64,000 bases of DNA, from the NCBI GenBank assembly GCA_040399325.1, contig JBBASJ010000003.1:1-64000 (forward strand). The letters run 5' to 3'. This DNA comes from RGUW01 sp040399325. GTDB lineage: Bacteria > Cyanobacteriota > Cyanobacteriia > PCC-6307 > Cyanobiaceae. The notes under the pieces were generated by a model. The model had not been told where the DNA came from, did not search any database, and saw only the letters and a list, made by a program, of their open reading frames with translations. A program made the translations under genes and the position numbers. How positions within the stretch are numbered: the first letter of the stretch is position 1; each line of letters opens with the position of its first letter. Positions 8,608 to 17,184 of this stretch are shown here, piece by piece.

Positions 8608-10031
8608 TGCCACTGCAGCTGCACGATCTGCAGGATCTCTTGGGTGCGCCCCTGGGCGGCCCGACCCCAGTCGATCAGGGGGGCGCTCCTGTGGGCCTGT
8701 GCACCGACAGCCGCAGGCTGCAGCCGGGGGAAGTGTTCATTCCACTGGTGGGTGAGAGCTTTGATGGGCACAGCTTTGTGAGCAGCGCGATCGCAGCCGG
8801 CGCCCGGGCGGTGGTGCTGCAGCGCGAGCGGCTCGATCACGGCGATCCCGGCGCCCTGAACGCGGTACTGCAGCTGGCCGAGCAGCGGCAGTGCCTGCTC
8901 TGGAGCGTGGCTGACACCCTGGAGGCCTACCAGTTGCTGGCCCGGCGAGCCCGCGAGCAACTGGCGGTGCCTGTGGTGGCCGTCACCGGCTCAGCCGGCA
9001 AGACCACCACCCGCGAGCTGATCCGCGCCGCCCTGGCTCCGCTGGGCCCGATCTGGGCCAGCAGCGGCAATGAAAACAACGACATCGGCGTGCCCCTCAC
9101 CCTGCTGGGGGCAGCACCTGAGCACCGCGCCGTGGTCGTGGAGATGGGTATGCGCGGCCTGGGCGAGATCGATCGGCTCAGCCGCACCGCCCGGCCCGAT
9201 GTGGCCGTGATCACCAACATCGGCACCGCCCACATCGGCCGCCTGGGCAGCCGCGAGGCGATCGCCACCGCCAAGTGCGAGATCACGACAGCCCTGCGCC
9301 CCGATGGCCTGGTGGTGATCCCGGCCGGCGACCCCCTGCTCGATGCCGCCCTGGCACGCGTGTGGGACGGGCGGGTGCTGCGGGTGGCCCTGAAGGGCGA
9401 CACCCTGGCGACCGGCACGGCCCCCGCCGATCTGAGCGCTGCGCTCGACGACAACGGGACCGCGGAGCTCACGCTGCCGTGTGGAACCAGGCTGCCGCTG
9501 CCGCTGAGCGGCCGCCATAACGCCCGCAACCTGCTGCTGGCCGTGGCTGTGGCCCAGGAACTGGGGGTGGCGACCGAAACCCTGGCCGCCCTGACGGTCG
9601 ACGTGCCGGGCGGCCGCAACCGCCGCCTGCAGCTGGGCGGGCTCACCCTGCTCGATGAGACCTACAACGCCTCGCCCGAAGCCGTGCTGGCCGCCCTCGA
9701 CCTGTTGGCCGCCCAGCCGGGGCGCCGCTTTGCGGTGCTGGGCACCATGCTCGAGCTGGGTGATCAGAGCCTGGAGCTGCACCAGCGCGTCGCGGCCCGT
9801 GCCGCCGCGCTGGGCCTCGATGGACTGGTGATCGTCGACGCCGGCGCCGAGGGCGCCGCCATGGCCGAGGCGGCCGCCGCAGTGCCACGGCTGGTGGTGG
9901 TGAGCACACCCGAGCAGGCGGCTGCGCCCCTGCTGCACTGGTTGGTCCCTGGCGATGTGCTGCTGCTCAAGGCGAGCCGCGGCGTGGCGCTGGAGCGGTT
10001 GATTCCGTTGCTCCCCCAGAGCCTGGGCTGA
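8607..10031 (+). CDS. murF: UDP-N-acetylmuramoyl-tripeptide--D-alanyl-D-alanine ligase
   Basis: Cytosolic Mur ligase that adds D-Ala-D-Ala to the UDP-MurNAc tripeptide, the last soluble step of peptidoglycan precursor synthesis. The protein has 474 residues in three domains: an N-terminal UDP-substrate domain, a central ATPase with P-loop TGSAGKTTTREL (about 127-138) and SSGNENNDIGVPLTLL, and a C-terminal domain beginning near DVPGGRNRRLQLGG and containing LLDETYNASPEA. It begins on the last base of the preceding membrane-protein gene and converges on glmU with a 16-bp gap. Confidence 0.97.
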   Translation: MPLQLHDLQDLLGAPLGGPTPVDQGGAPVGLCTDSRRLQPGEVFIPLVGESFDGHSFVSSAIAAGARAVVLQRERLDHGDPGALNAVLQLAEQRQCLLWSVADTLEAYQLLARRAREQLAVPVVAVTGSAGKTTTRELIRAALAPLGPIWASSGNENNDIGVPLTLLGAAPEHRAVVVEMGMRGLGEIDRLSRTARPDVAVITNIGTAHIGRLGSREAIATAKCEITTALRPDGLVVIPAGDPLLDAALARVWDGRVLRVALKGDTLATGTAPADLSAALDDNGTAELTLPCGTRLPLPLSGRHNARNLLLAVAVAQELGVATETLAALTVDVPGGRNRRLQLGGLTLLDETYNASPEAVLAALDLLAAQPGRRFAVLGTMLELGDQSLELHQRVAARAAALGLDGLVIVDAGAEGAAMAEAAAAVPRLVVVSTPEQAAAPLLHWLVPGDVLLLKASRGVALERLIPLLPQSLG

Positions 10032-10047
10032 AGCCCACTTGGCCCGC

Positions 10048-11397
10048 TCAGCTCGGCCCCTGCCAGTTCTCCTTGATGAGCTGCTTGGCCCGGCCCAGGG
10101 CCAGGCTGCCGCTGGGCACATCCTTGGTGAGGGTGGAGCCGGCCCCCACGGTCACCCCTTCGCCCAGGGTGATCGGGGCCACGAGCACGCTGTTGGCCCC
10201 GGTCTTGCTGCCCGAGCCGACCACGGTGCGGTGCTTGCGCACGCCGTCGTAATTGGCGGTGATGGTGCCGGCACCCACGTTGACATTGGTGCCCAGGTCG
10301 GCGTCGCCGATGTAGCTGAGGTGGTTGACCTTGCTACCCGTGCCGATGTGGCTGTTCTTGATCTCGACGAAGTTGCCGACACGGCAATCGCGCTCGAGCA
10401 CAGCGCCGGGGCGCAGCTGGGCAAACGGGCCGATCACGCAGCCTGCCGCGACCGTGGCCTCGCGCACCACCGAATGGACGATCTCGACGCCATCGCCGAT
10501 CGTGGCGTTGTCGATCAGGCAACCGGGGCCGATGCAGCACCCCTCGCCCACCACGGTGTTGCCCCTGAAATGGCACTGGGGCTCGACCACCACATCGCGG
10601 CCGAAACGGGTGCCCTCGCTCAGGGTGCAACTGGCGGGGTCGATGAAGCTGACCCCCTCGCGCATCCAGTGCTCGCGCAGCCGCTGCTGCAGCACCGCCT
10701 CGCACTGGGCCAGCTGCAGGCGGTCGTTGATGCCGTTGATCTCATCGGCATCGGCCACCTCCACATGCATGGCCGGGCTCAGCATCGCCACGGTGTCGGT
10801 CAGATACAGCTCGCCCTGGTCGTTGTCGCTGCTGAGCCGGGGCAGCACGGCCGCCAGCTTGGCCCAGTTGAAGCAGTAGATGCCGGCGTTGATCAGCTCA
10901 ACGCGGCGCTGGTCGTCGCTGCAATCGCGATGCTCGACGATGGCACTCACGGCGCCGTCGGCGTCGGCCATCACGCGGCCATAGCCGGTCGGGTCGGCCA
11001 GCCGAGCGGTCAGCAGGGTCACGGCCGCCCCGCTGGCGCGGTGACGACTCAGCAACTGCTCAAGGGTCTCGGGCCGCAACAGCGGCACATCGCCGTTGAG
11101 CACCAGCAGATCGCCCTCGAAACCCGCCAGCGGCGCCAGCAACTGTTGCACCGCATGGCCCGTGCCGAGCTGGGGCTGCTGCAGCACAAACTCGAGGCCG
11201 CCCGTGCCCTCAAGCGTGCTGCGCACCCGCTCGGCCTGATGCCCCACGATCAGCAGGCGCCGCTGCGGGGCCAGCCCCTGGCAACTGCTGAGCACCCGCT
11301 CCACCAGGGTGGCGCCCGCCAGGGGCTGCAGCACCTTGGGCAGGTCGCTCTTCATGCGCGTGCCCTTCCCGGCGGCCAACACGGCAACGGCAAGCAT
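10048..11397 (-). CDS. glmU: Bifunctional glucosamine-1-phosphate N-acetyltransferase / GlcNAc-1-phosphate uridyltransferase
   Basis: Makes UDP-GlcNAc for peptidoglycan and lipopolysaccharide in two steps. The protein has 449 residues. The N-terminal nucleotidyltransferase domain shows LAAGKGTRMKSDLPKVLQPL near residue 7. The C-terminal left-handed beta-helix shows repeated hexapeptides and the acetyltransferase segments LRPGAVLERDCRVGNFVEIKN and NVGAGTITANYDGVRKHRT (split here over family motifs). The two activities act on the same pathway as the adjacent convergent murF. Confidence 0.97.
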   Translation of the reverse strand: MLAVAVLAAGKGTRMKSDLPKVLQPLAGATLVERVLSSCQGLAPQRRLLIVGHQAERVRSTLEGTGGLEFVLQQPQLGTGHAVQQLLAPLAGFEGDLLVLNGDVPLLRPETLEQLLSRHRASGAAVTLLTARLADPTGYGRVMADADGAVSAIVEHRDCSDDQRRVELINAGIYCFNWAKLAAVLPRLSSDNDQGELYLTDTVAMLSPAMHVEVADADEINGINDRLQLAQCEAVLQQRLREHWMREGVSFIDPASCTLSEGTRFGRDVVVEPQCHFRGNTVVGEGCCIGPGCLIDNATIGDGVEIVHSVVREATVAAGCVIGPFAQLRPGAVLERDCRVGNFVEIKNSHIGTGSKVNHLSYIGDADLGTNVNVGAGTITANYDGVRKHRTVVGSGSKTGANSVLVAPITLGEGVTVGAGSTLTKDVPSGSLALGRAKQLIKENWQGPS

Positions 11398-11423
11398 CAG
11401 CGGGCAGGCAACTGGGGCGGAAT

Positions 11424-12371
11424 CTAGTTGGCGCTCCCGGCAGCACGATCCAGCCCCCAGCGCCGCCGCCAGGCGCTGGTGGACAGCAAGGCGCCGCTGG
11501 CAGCGCGCTGCTGCCGCTGCTGGTCGCGTGCGACCAGGATCTGCTGGGCCGCAGCCTCACCACTGGGGTCGCGGTAGAGCTCGGCAGCCCCGGTGAGCAG
11601 ATGCTCCTGCTCCATCGGCGACAGCAGCCTGAGCCAGGGGTGCGATGCAGCATCGTCGGCCGTCATCAACGGGGCCCAGCCCGCCGCGGTGCCGCCGCTC
11701 CAGCGCCTGCCCGCACTGCTGCGGATCGCCACCATCACCAGGCCCAGCTCCACCAACGCCGCCCGCACCGCCGCCGCCGAGCAGTAGGTGAGCAGCCGCC
11801 CACTGGGGGCCAGCAGCTGCGCCAAGCCCCCCAGAAACTCGAGCGTCCACAGCTCGGGGCAATGGCGGGGCGAAAAGGCATCGAGCAGCACCAGATCGAC
11901 CTGGCCGGCCAGCTGCTGTTGCAGCAGCGGCAACTGGGCGCGGGCATCGCCCCACAGCACCTGCCCCTGTCCCAATGGCGAGCGCCAGGCCCCCGCCTGG
12001 GCCAGCTGACGCAAGGGATCAAGGGCTTCGGACCGCCACTGCGTGCAGAAGTGTGCTTGGGTCAGGGCGAGCTGCAGGGGGGCCGGCTCCAGCTCCAGGC
12101 CCCACCACTGCAGGCTCAAGCCATGGTCTGCCGCGGCCTCGAGCAGGGCAGCACTGTTGCTGCCGGTGCCCACGCACACATCGACCACCACCACGGTGCT
12201 GCCAGGGGCAAAACGGGCCAGCCCGGCCGGCCCCACAAAGGTGCTGCGGGCCTCGGCCAGGGCGCCCGCGGCACTGTGAAAGGCCTCGCCAAAGCGGCTG
12301 CTGAACAAGCTGAAACTGCCGTCAGCGGTGATGCGGGGGCTGAGCTCAGCCCCGCAACCGGGCCAGGTCAT
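11424..12371 (-). CDS. MnmC-like (DUF752) SAM-dependent methyltransferase
   Basis: A 315-residue protein with an N-terminal PRITADGSFSLFSSRFGEAFHS segment typical of the MnmC methyltransferase domain, which completes the mnm5s2U wobble modification in some tRNAs. The SAM-binding core shows VVVDVCVGTGSNSAALLEAA (about 60-80) and the later VDLVLLDAFSPRHCPELWT (D-AFSP-P motif of the family). The FAD oxidase domain of bifunctional MnmC is absent, as in other cyanobacterial versions, so tRNA substrate and exact product are inferred. The gene overlaps the 3' end of aroA by 26 bp on the same strand, suggesting coupling. Confidence 0.8.
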   Translation of the reverse strand: MTWPGCGAELSPRITADGSFSLFSSRFGEAFHSAAGALAEARSTFVGPAGLARFAPGSTVVVVDVCVGTGSNSAALLEAAADHGLSLQWWGLELEPAPLQLALTQAHFCTQWRSEALDPLRQLAQAGAWRSPLGQGQVLWGDARAQLPLLQQQLAGQVDLVLLDAFSPRHCPELWTLEFLGGLAQLLAPSGRLLTYCSAAAVRAALVELGLVMVAIRSSAGRRWSGGTAAGWAPLMTADDAASHPWLRLLSPMEQEHLLTGAAELYRDPSGEAAAQQILVARDQQRQQRAASGALLSTSAWRRRWGLDRAAGSAN

Positions 12372-13671
12372 CCCAGAACTCCGGGTACGACACCGCAGCG
12401 GCCTCAGGGCGCTGCAGGGTGGTGCTGCCGCTGGCCACCAGCGACGCCACCGCCAGGCTCATGGCGACGCGGTGGTCGGTTTCGCTGTCGACCGTGGCGC
12501 CGTGCAATGGCGTGGTGCCGGTGATGGTCATGCCGTCGTCAAACTCGTCGATGCGGGCGCCCATCGCCCCCAGCTGGCGGGCCATCACGGCAAGGCGGTC
12601 GGTCTCCTTGACCCGCAGCTCTTCGGCGCCGGTGATGCGGCTGACGCCGTCGGCGCAGCAGGCGGCCACCGCCAGCACCGGGATCTCATCGACCAGCCGG
12701 GGCATGATCGCCGCACCGATGTCAAACGCCTGCAGGGGCCCATGGCTGACCTGCAGATCGCCGACCGGCTCGCCGGCCACATCGCGCTGGTTGACGATGG
12801 TGATGCGGGCGCCCATCTGCTCCAGCACCTCGAGGATGCCGGTGCGGCTGGGGTTGAGGCCTACGTTTTCGATGGTGAGGGCAGCGCCGGGGGTGATGGC
12901 GCCGGCCACCAGCCAGAAGGCGGCGCTGCTGATGTCGCCCGGCACGATCACCTGCTGGCCCCGCAGGGTGTGGCCGGGGGTGAGGGTGACGGTGGTGTTG
13001 CCCTCACCGCCCACCACCAGATCGGCCCCAAAAGCCCGCAGCATGCGCTCGCTGTGGTCGCGGCTCTGGACCGGCTCGATCACCGTCGTTGCTCCTTGGG
13101 CGGTGAGCGCCGCCAGCAGGATGGCGCTCTTGACCTGGGCCGAAGCCACCGGCGTGTGGATCATGGTGCCCACCAGGGCCTGACCCTGCAGCGCCAGCGG
13201 GGCAAAGTTGCCCTCCTTGCGGCCGTGGATCACCGCGCCCATCTGGGCCAAGGGTGCGCCCACCCGCCGCATCGGCCGGCCCCGCAGCGAGCCATCGCCG
13301 GTCAGCACAAAATGGCGACCCACCCGGCCCGCCAGCAGGCCGAGCATGAGCCGCATGGTGGTGCCCGAGTTGCCGCAATCGAGCACATCGCCCGGCTCGG
13401 CCAAGCCATCAAGCCCCACCCCCTGCACCGTGACCGGCTCGCCGGCGCGGATCTCTGAGACCGTCACCCCCATGGCCCGCAGGCAGGCGGCGGTGCTGAG
13501 GGGGTCTTCGGCCGGCAGCAGACCCTCGATGCGCGTCTCGCCCTCGGCGATGGCGCCGAACAGCAATGCCCGGTGCGAGATCGACTTGTCGCCCGGCACC
13601 CGCACGGTGCCCCCCAGGCTGCCGCCACCGCTGAGGGTCAGGGCATCACGGCTTGCGGCGCTCTCAGACAA
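12346..13671 (-). CDS. aroA: 3-phosphoshikimate 1-carboxyvinyltransferase (EPSP synthase)
   Basis: Joins phosphoenolpyruvate and shikimate-3-phosphate in the shikimate pathway to aromatic amino acids, quinones and folate. The protein has 441 residues, an inside-out alpha/beta barrel of two halves. Seen: VPGDKSISHRALLFG (substrate Lys29), DCGNSGTTMRLMLGLLAG, ASAQVKSAILLAAL, the central EPVQSRDHSERML and the C-terminal EELRVKETDRL. The SAQVKSA and RDHSERML patterns place it closer to the class II enzymes than to the E. coli enzyme. The ATG at 13671 gives the expected short N-terminus. Confidence 0.96.
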   Translation of the reverse strand: MSESAASRDALTLSGGGSLGGTVRVPGDKSISHRALLFGAIAEGETRIEGLLPAEDPLSTAACLRAMGVTVSEIRAGEPVTVQGVGLDGLAEPGDVLDCGNSGTTMRLMLGLLAGRVGRHFVLTGDGSLRGRPMRRVGAPLAQMGAVIHGRKEGNFAPLALQGQALVGTMIHTPVASAQVKSAILLAALTAQGATTVIEPVQSRDHSERMLRAFGADLVVGGEGNTTVTLTPGHTLRGQQVIVPGDISSAAFWLVAGAITPGAALTIENVGLNPSRTGILEVLEQMGARITIVNQRDVAGEPVGDLQVSHGPLQAFDIGAAIMPRLVDEIPVLAVAACCADGVSRITGAEELRVKETDRLAVMARQLGAMGARIDEFDDGMTITGTTPLHGATVDSETDHRVAMSLAVASLVASGSTTLQRPEAAAVSYPEFWDDLARLRG

Positions 13672-13796
13672 GGGGGATCGGTGCCATTGAGACGATCCTA
13701 TGGAGCCTTCTCGTCGCTGCGGCCCATCCCGCGTTCAAGCAGCGTGGGGTGGGGTAGGGGCAGAAGCGAGGAGTTCAGAGTTGACTCGGATGGGGG

Positions 13797-13985
13797 TCAA
13801 CCTGCCACGGTTGGTGACAGTGCAAATCCAGCGAGTGAATCACCATCGCGGCGATGGCCGTTGACGGCCGATGCCTCCGGCGCATCGGCCAAAGGGTTGG
13901 TTGCCAGACGGCTTTCTCTGCTCGGGGGAAGCACGCCGAAGCTGCGGTTTCGAGGCCAGCGGTAGATCCGGCCGCGCTCAGCCAT
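13797..13985 (-). pseudogene. Possible remnant of a toxin gene downstream of the RHH antitoxin
   Basis: A short frame starting ATG at 13985, overlapping the last 8 bp of the antitoxin-like gene in the way toxin genes follow antitoxin genes. The first ten residues (MAERGRIYRW) resemble the opening strand of PemK/MazF toxins, which often starts with a RGxIYxV-type pattern. The rest (62 residues in all) does not follow the family and is rich in Arg, Ala and Ser, as expected after a frameshift. I see no intact toxin in any frame of this interval. The toxin identity is a weak inference from position and ten residues. Confidence 0.3.
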
Positions 13986-14181
13986 CGTTGCCGGCTACTC
14001 CAAAGTTGCCGTCGTCCAGGGACGCCAGATCGGCGTGGGCGGCATGGAGGGCGTCGATGCGTCGATGGGCCAGTCAATCCGTCAGTGCAGCGATCACCAG
14101 GGCAGAACGGTTGGAGCCTTGGGCATCGGGCTGGGCCAGCAGTGAGTGATCCAACGGGATGCTGATCGGGCGGTTCGGCAT
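13978..14181 (-). pseudogene. Ribbon-helix-helix antitoxin-like gene interrupted by an in-frame stop
   Basis: Reading from ATG at 14181 gives MPNRPISIPLDHSLLAQPDA, then GSNRSALVIAALTD, a TGA at 14076-14074, and LAHRRIDALHAAHADLASLD to a second TGA at 13980-13978. A beta strand followed by the NRSALVxxALxxWL helix pair is typical of RHH antitoxins. The TGA falls where these proteins usually have Trp (TGG), so one base change may have broken it. Total 67 codons, normal for the family. It overlaps a possible toxin remnant and ends the 529-bp interval between aroA and thiD, which otherwise holds no intact gene. Confidence 0.55.
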
Positions 14182-14200
14182 CTCACCAGCAGGAATTCTG

Positions 14201-15004
14201 TTAAGGATTCAAGGAATCCAGGGCTGGGTGCCAGTGGCACAGCGGGCCCTGGCCGGCGCCGATCGCCAGGGCCTGACGCAGCGCTCCCTCCACATACCGC
14301 TTGGCCTGCGCCGCTGACTCGGACAGAGCCAGCCCGCGGGCCCGGTAGGCGGTGATCGCCGCCCCCAGGGTGCAGCCGCTGCCGTGGGTGTGGGGCGTGT
14401 CGATGGCGGCATGGGCGAGCCATTGGCCCGAACCCTCGCGATCGAGCAGGTAATCGCGTCCCCGCAGCTCGCTCAGGCCGCCGCCCTTGATGAGCACCGC
14501 AGCCGGACCCAGCGCGAGCAGCCGCACCGCTGCCCGCTCCACATCGGCAGCCGACTCGATGGGCTGGCCTGTGAGCAGCCGCGCCTCATGAATGTTGGGG
14601 GTGAGCAGCTCAGCCAGGGGCAGCAGCAGCCGGTAGGCGGCGATGGCATCGGCCTCGAGCAGCACCGACCCGGCGCGCGACACCATCACCGGATCGATCA
14701 ACCGCGGCAGCTTCAAGGGCGCCAGGGCGGCGGCGGTGGCCTCGATCAACGCGGCGTTGAGCAGCATGCCGGTCTTGAGCGCCGCCACCGGCAGATCGCT
14801 CATGACCGCTTCGATCTGGGCCACCAGGGCCGCCGGCGGCAGGGCATCGACCCGGCTGACGCCCGTGGTGTTCTGCGCCGTCACACAGGTGATGGCGCTG
14901 CAGCCATGGACCTCCAGGGCCATGAAGGTCTTGAGGTCGGCCTGGATTCCGGCGCCGCCGCCGGAATCGCTGCCGCCGATGGTCAGGGCGATGGGGGGAG
15001 TCAC
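14201..15004 (-). CDS. thiD: Hydroxymethylpyrimidine/phosphomethylpyrimidine kinase
   Basis: Phosphorylates HMP and HMP-phosphate to the pyrophosphate used in thiamine synthesis. Ribokinase-like fold with IALTIGGSDSGGGAGIQADL at the N-terminus, VSRAGSVLLEADAI in the middle, and the C-terminal anion hole and catalytic Asp in HTHGSGCTLGAAITAY. I chose GTG at 15004 (267 residues), which puts the IALTIGGSDS strand close to the N-terminus; the frame extends to 15052. It lies downstream of the ubiD-Rrf2 pair on the same strand. Confidence 0.92.
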   Translation of the reverse strand: MTPPIALTIGGSDSGGGAGIQADLKTFMALEVHGCSAITCVTAQNTTGVSRVDALPPAALVAQIEAVMSDLPVAALKTGMLLNAALIEATAAALAPLKLPRLIDPVMVSRAGSVLLEADAIAAYRLLLPLAELLTPNIHEARLLTGQPIESAADVERAAVRLLALGPAAVLIKGGGLSELRGRDYLLDREGSGQWLAHAAIDTPHTHGSGCTLGAAITAYRARGLALSESAAQAKRYVEGALRQALAIGAGQGPLCHWHPALDSLNP

Positions 15005-15124
15005 CAAAGGGTCTGGCAAGAGAAGCCGGCGCGCTGGGGATCGGGCCAGCATGCGATCACAGGGATCGCGGCGGTGAATCGACCGGAGCCTCTGGGTCCA
15101 GTCACAACGACGCCAACGCTGGCC

Positions 15125-15571
15125 TTACCCCAACAGCAGCCCTCCCTGCGCATCGCGGCTGGCTTCGGCGCTGCGCAGGTCGAACAGCAGGTCCTCAAGG
15201 CTGAGGTCTTGCAGAGCCTTCTGCCGGGCCCGCTGCAGCCGCCGCTCCAGGGCAGCGGTGACCTGATCGACGGCTGAAGGCCCGTCGCCCTGCTGGGCAG
15301 AAGCCGTTTCGGCATCAGCCCCGTCGTCGAGGCCGGCCAACACCGCCCACAGCGAGATCTCGCGGGCAGCGCGCGCCAGCCGGTACCCCCCCAGCCGACC
15401 GCGCCGCGCCACCAGCAGCCCTGCGCGCCGCAACCGCAGCAGCAGTTGCTCGAGCATCGGCTCGGGCAACTGCTGCGCCACCGCCAGGGTGTGGGTCGAC
15501 TGCCAGGCATGGGGCTCACTTGCCAACAGCAACAGGGCCTTGAGGGCATGGTTGGCCTGACGGCTCAGCAC
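15125..15571 (-). CDS. Rrf2-family transcriptional regulator lacking the Fe-S cysteines
   Basis: A 148-residue winged-helix protein of the Rrf2 family. Residues 1-60 follow the family: LSRQANHALKALLLLASEP, the recognition region LPEPMLEQLLLRLRRAGLL and the wing VARRGRLGGYRLAR. Iron-sulfur-sensing members (IscR, NsrR, RsrR) carry three Cys near residues 90-110; this protein has no Cys at all, so it cannot bind a cluster in that way. The GTG start at 15571 overlaps the 3' end of the UbiD-family gene by 7 bp. The target genes are unknown; autoregulation of the operon is a plausible inference. Confidence 0.82.
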   Translation of the reverse strand: MLSRQANHALKALLLLASEPHAWQSTHTLAVAQQLPEPMLEQLLLRLRRAGLLVARRGRLGGYRLARAAREISLWAVLAGLDDGADAETASAQQGDGPSAVDQVTAALERRLQRARQKALQDLSLEDLLFDLRSAEASRDAQGGLLLG

Positions 15572-17130
15572 AGCGCCGCCAGCCGCTCGAGCACGTGCTC
15601 AAGGGTGTAGCCGAACAACGCCGGATCGGGCGGGTTCGTGCCGATGTCGGCCAGGCCCAGTTCGGCCCAGCGGGCATCGATCCTGGTCTCGAGCTCGGCC
15701 GGGCGGCGCAGCGGCTCGCCCCAGGGATGGCGCTTCTCGGGGCCGATCTTGGTGGTGGCGTCGATCGCCAGCCGGCCGCCCAGGCCCAGGCGCTCGCTGG
15801 CGAAATCGAGGGTGTCAAAGGGGGTGTCGTCGAGCACGAACAGATCGCGCTGGGGGTCGACCTGGGCGCTGATCGCCCAGATCACCTGGCGGGGATCGCG
15901 GATGTTGATCGCCTTGTCGACCACCACCACAAACTTGGTGTAAGTGAATTGGGGCAACGCGCTCCAGAACGCCATGGCGGCTCGGCGGGCCTGGCCCGGA
16001 TAGGCCTTGTCGATGGCGATCACCGCCAGCTTGTAGCTGAGGCCCTCCATCGGCAAGAAGAAGTCGACGATCTCGGGGATCTGCTGCCGCAAAATCGGGG
16101 TGTAGATGCGATTGAGGGCGATCGCGAGCATCGCGTCTTCCTTCGGGGGACGCCCGCTGAAGGTCGTGAAATAGATGGGGTCGCGCCGCTGCGTGACGCA
16201 GTGGAAGCGCACCAGGGGCGAGTCCTCGACCCCTCCGTAGAAGCCCATGTGATCGCCGAAGGGGCCATCGGCCAGTTCTTCGCCGGGGGTGATGGTGCCC
16301 TCGAGCACCACCTCGCTGTGGCTGGGCACCTCGAGGTTGACGGTCTTGCACCTGGCCAGCCGCACCCCTTCGCCGGCATAGAGCCCGGCAAACAGCCACT
16401 CGCTGAGCTGCACCGGGATCGGCGTTGCCGCCGCCAGCACCAGCAGCGGGTGCACGCCGATGGCGATGGCGATTTCGAGCTTCTTGCCCAGGGCCGCCGC
16501 CTTGCGCAGGTGGCGGGCGCCGCCGCGCACGCTCAGCCAGTGCACGGTCATGGTGTTGATCGACTGCTGCTGCAGCCGGTACACGCCCACGTTGGGGGTA
16601 CCGGTCTCGGGGTCCTTGGTGATCACCAGCCCCAGGGTGATGATGCGGCCCCCATCGCCCGGCCAGGGGCGCAGCAGCGGCAGGGCATCGAGGTTGACCT
16701 GGTCGCCCTTGAACACCTGCTGATGGCAGGGGGGCGTGAGATCCAGGTCGGGCCGTGCCTTGAGCACATCGAGCAGCACCGAGCCAAAGCGCACCGCCTC
16801 CCGGGCCCCCTTGGGGGGCCGGGGCTGCTGCAACAGCGCCAGCCGCTCGCCCAGGGCCTCGAGCTCCTGGGGTGTCTCCATGCCCAGACTCCACAGCACC
16901 CGCTCCTGGGTGCCCAGCAGATTGACGGCCACCGGCATGGGGCTGCCGATCACGTTCTCAAACAGCAAGGCCGGCCCACCCGCCGCCAGCACCCGATCGG
17001 CGATCGCCGCCAGTTCGAGGTCGGCATCGACCGGCGCCGTGATGCGGCGCAACTGGCCCCGGGCGTCGAGCAGCTGCAAAAAGCCGCGCAGATCGCGCCG
17101 TGATGCCTTGCTCAGATCGGTCGACACCAT
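15565..17130 (-). CDS. UbiD-family decarboxylase
   Basis: Prenylated-FMN-dependent decarboxylase family, 521 residues. In cyanobacteria the member is thought to act in plastoquinone synthesis on 4-hydroxy-3-solanesylbenzoate or a related acid. Family segments: DLRGFLQLLDARGQLRRI at the N-terminus, INTMTVHWLSVRGGARHLRK, the ARCKTVNLEVPSHSEVVLEG region, GPFGDHMGFYGG and, near the C-terminus, PQFTYTKFVVVVDKAINIRD. The E(x)nR(x)nE-type active site is expected around these segments. It is divergent from comB, with 54 bp between starts. A UbiX partner is not in this window. Confidence 0.9.
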   Translation of the reverse strand: MVSTDLSKASRRDLRGFLQLLDARGQLRRITAPVDADLELAAIADRVLAAGGPALLFENVIGSPMPVAVNLLGTQERVLWSLGMETPQELEALGERLALLQQPRPPKGAREAVRFGSVLLDVLKARPDLDLTPPCHQQVFKGDQVNLDALPLLRPWPGDGGRIITLGLVITKDPETGTPNVGVYRLQQQSINTMTVHWLSVRGGARHLRKAAALGKKLEIAIAIGVHPLLVLAAATPIPVQLSEWLFAGLYAGEGVRLARCKTVNLEVPSHSEVVLEGTITPGEELADGPFGDHMGFYGGVEDSPLVRFHCVTQRRDPIYFTTFSGRPPKEDAMLAIALNRIYTPILRQQIPEIVDFFLPMEGLSYKLAVIAIDKAYPGQARRAAMAFWSALPQFTYTKFVVVVDKAINIRDPRQVIWAISAQVDPQRDLFVLDDTPFDTLDFASERLGLGGRLAIDATTKIGPEKRHPWGEPLRRPAELETRIDARWAELGLADIGTNPPDPALFGYTLEHVLERLAALC

Positions 17131-17184
17131 GGCCCTGGCTTGCGGTGCCTACTGTGACGCACCTGCCGCGGCGGCCGCGAAGCC

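Noticed and set aside
10039..11427. A 462-codon open frame on the plus strand opposite glmU
   Set aside because: It is antisense to a clear essential gene, is rich in His, Ala, Gly and Gln, and has no domain. Long antisense frames are expected in DNA this GC-rich.
15595..17103. A 502-codon open frame opposite the UbiD-family gene
   Set aside because: Composition (His, Ala, Gly, Asp) mirrors the codon pattern of the opposite strand, and no domain or start signal is visible.
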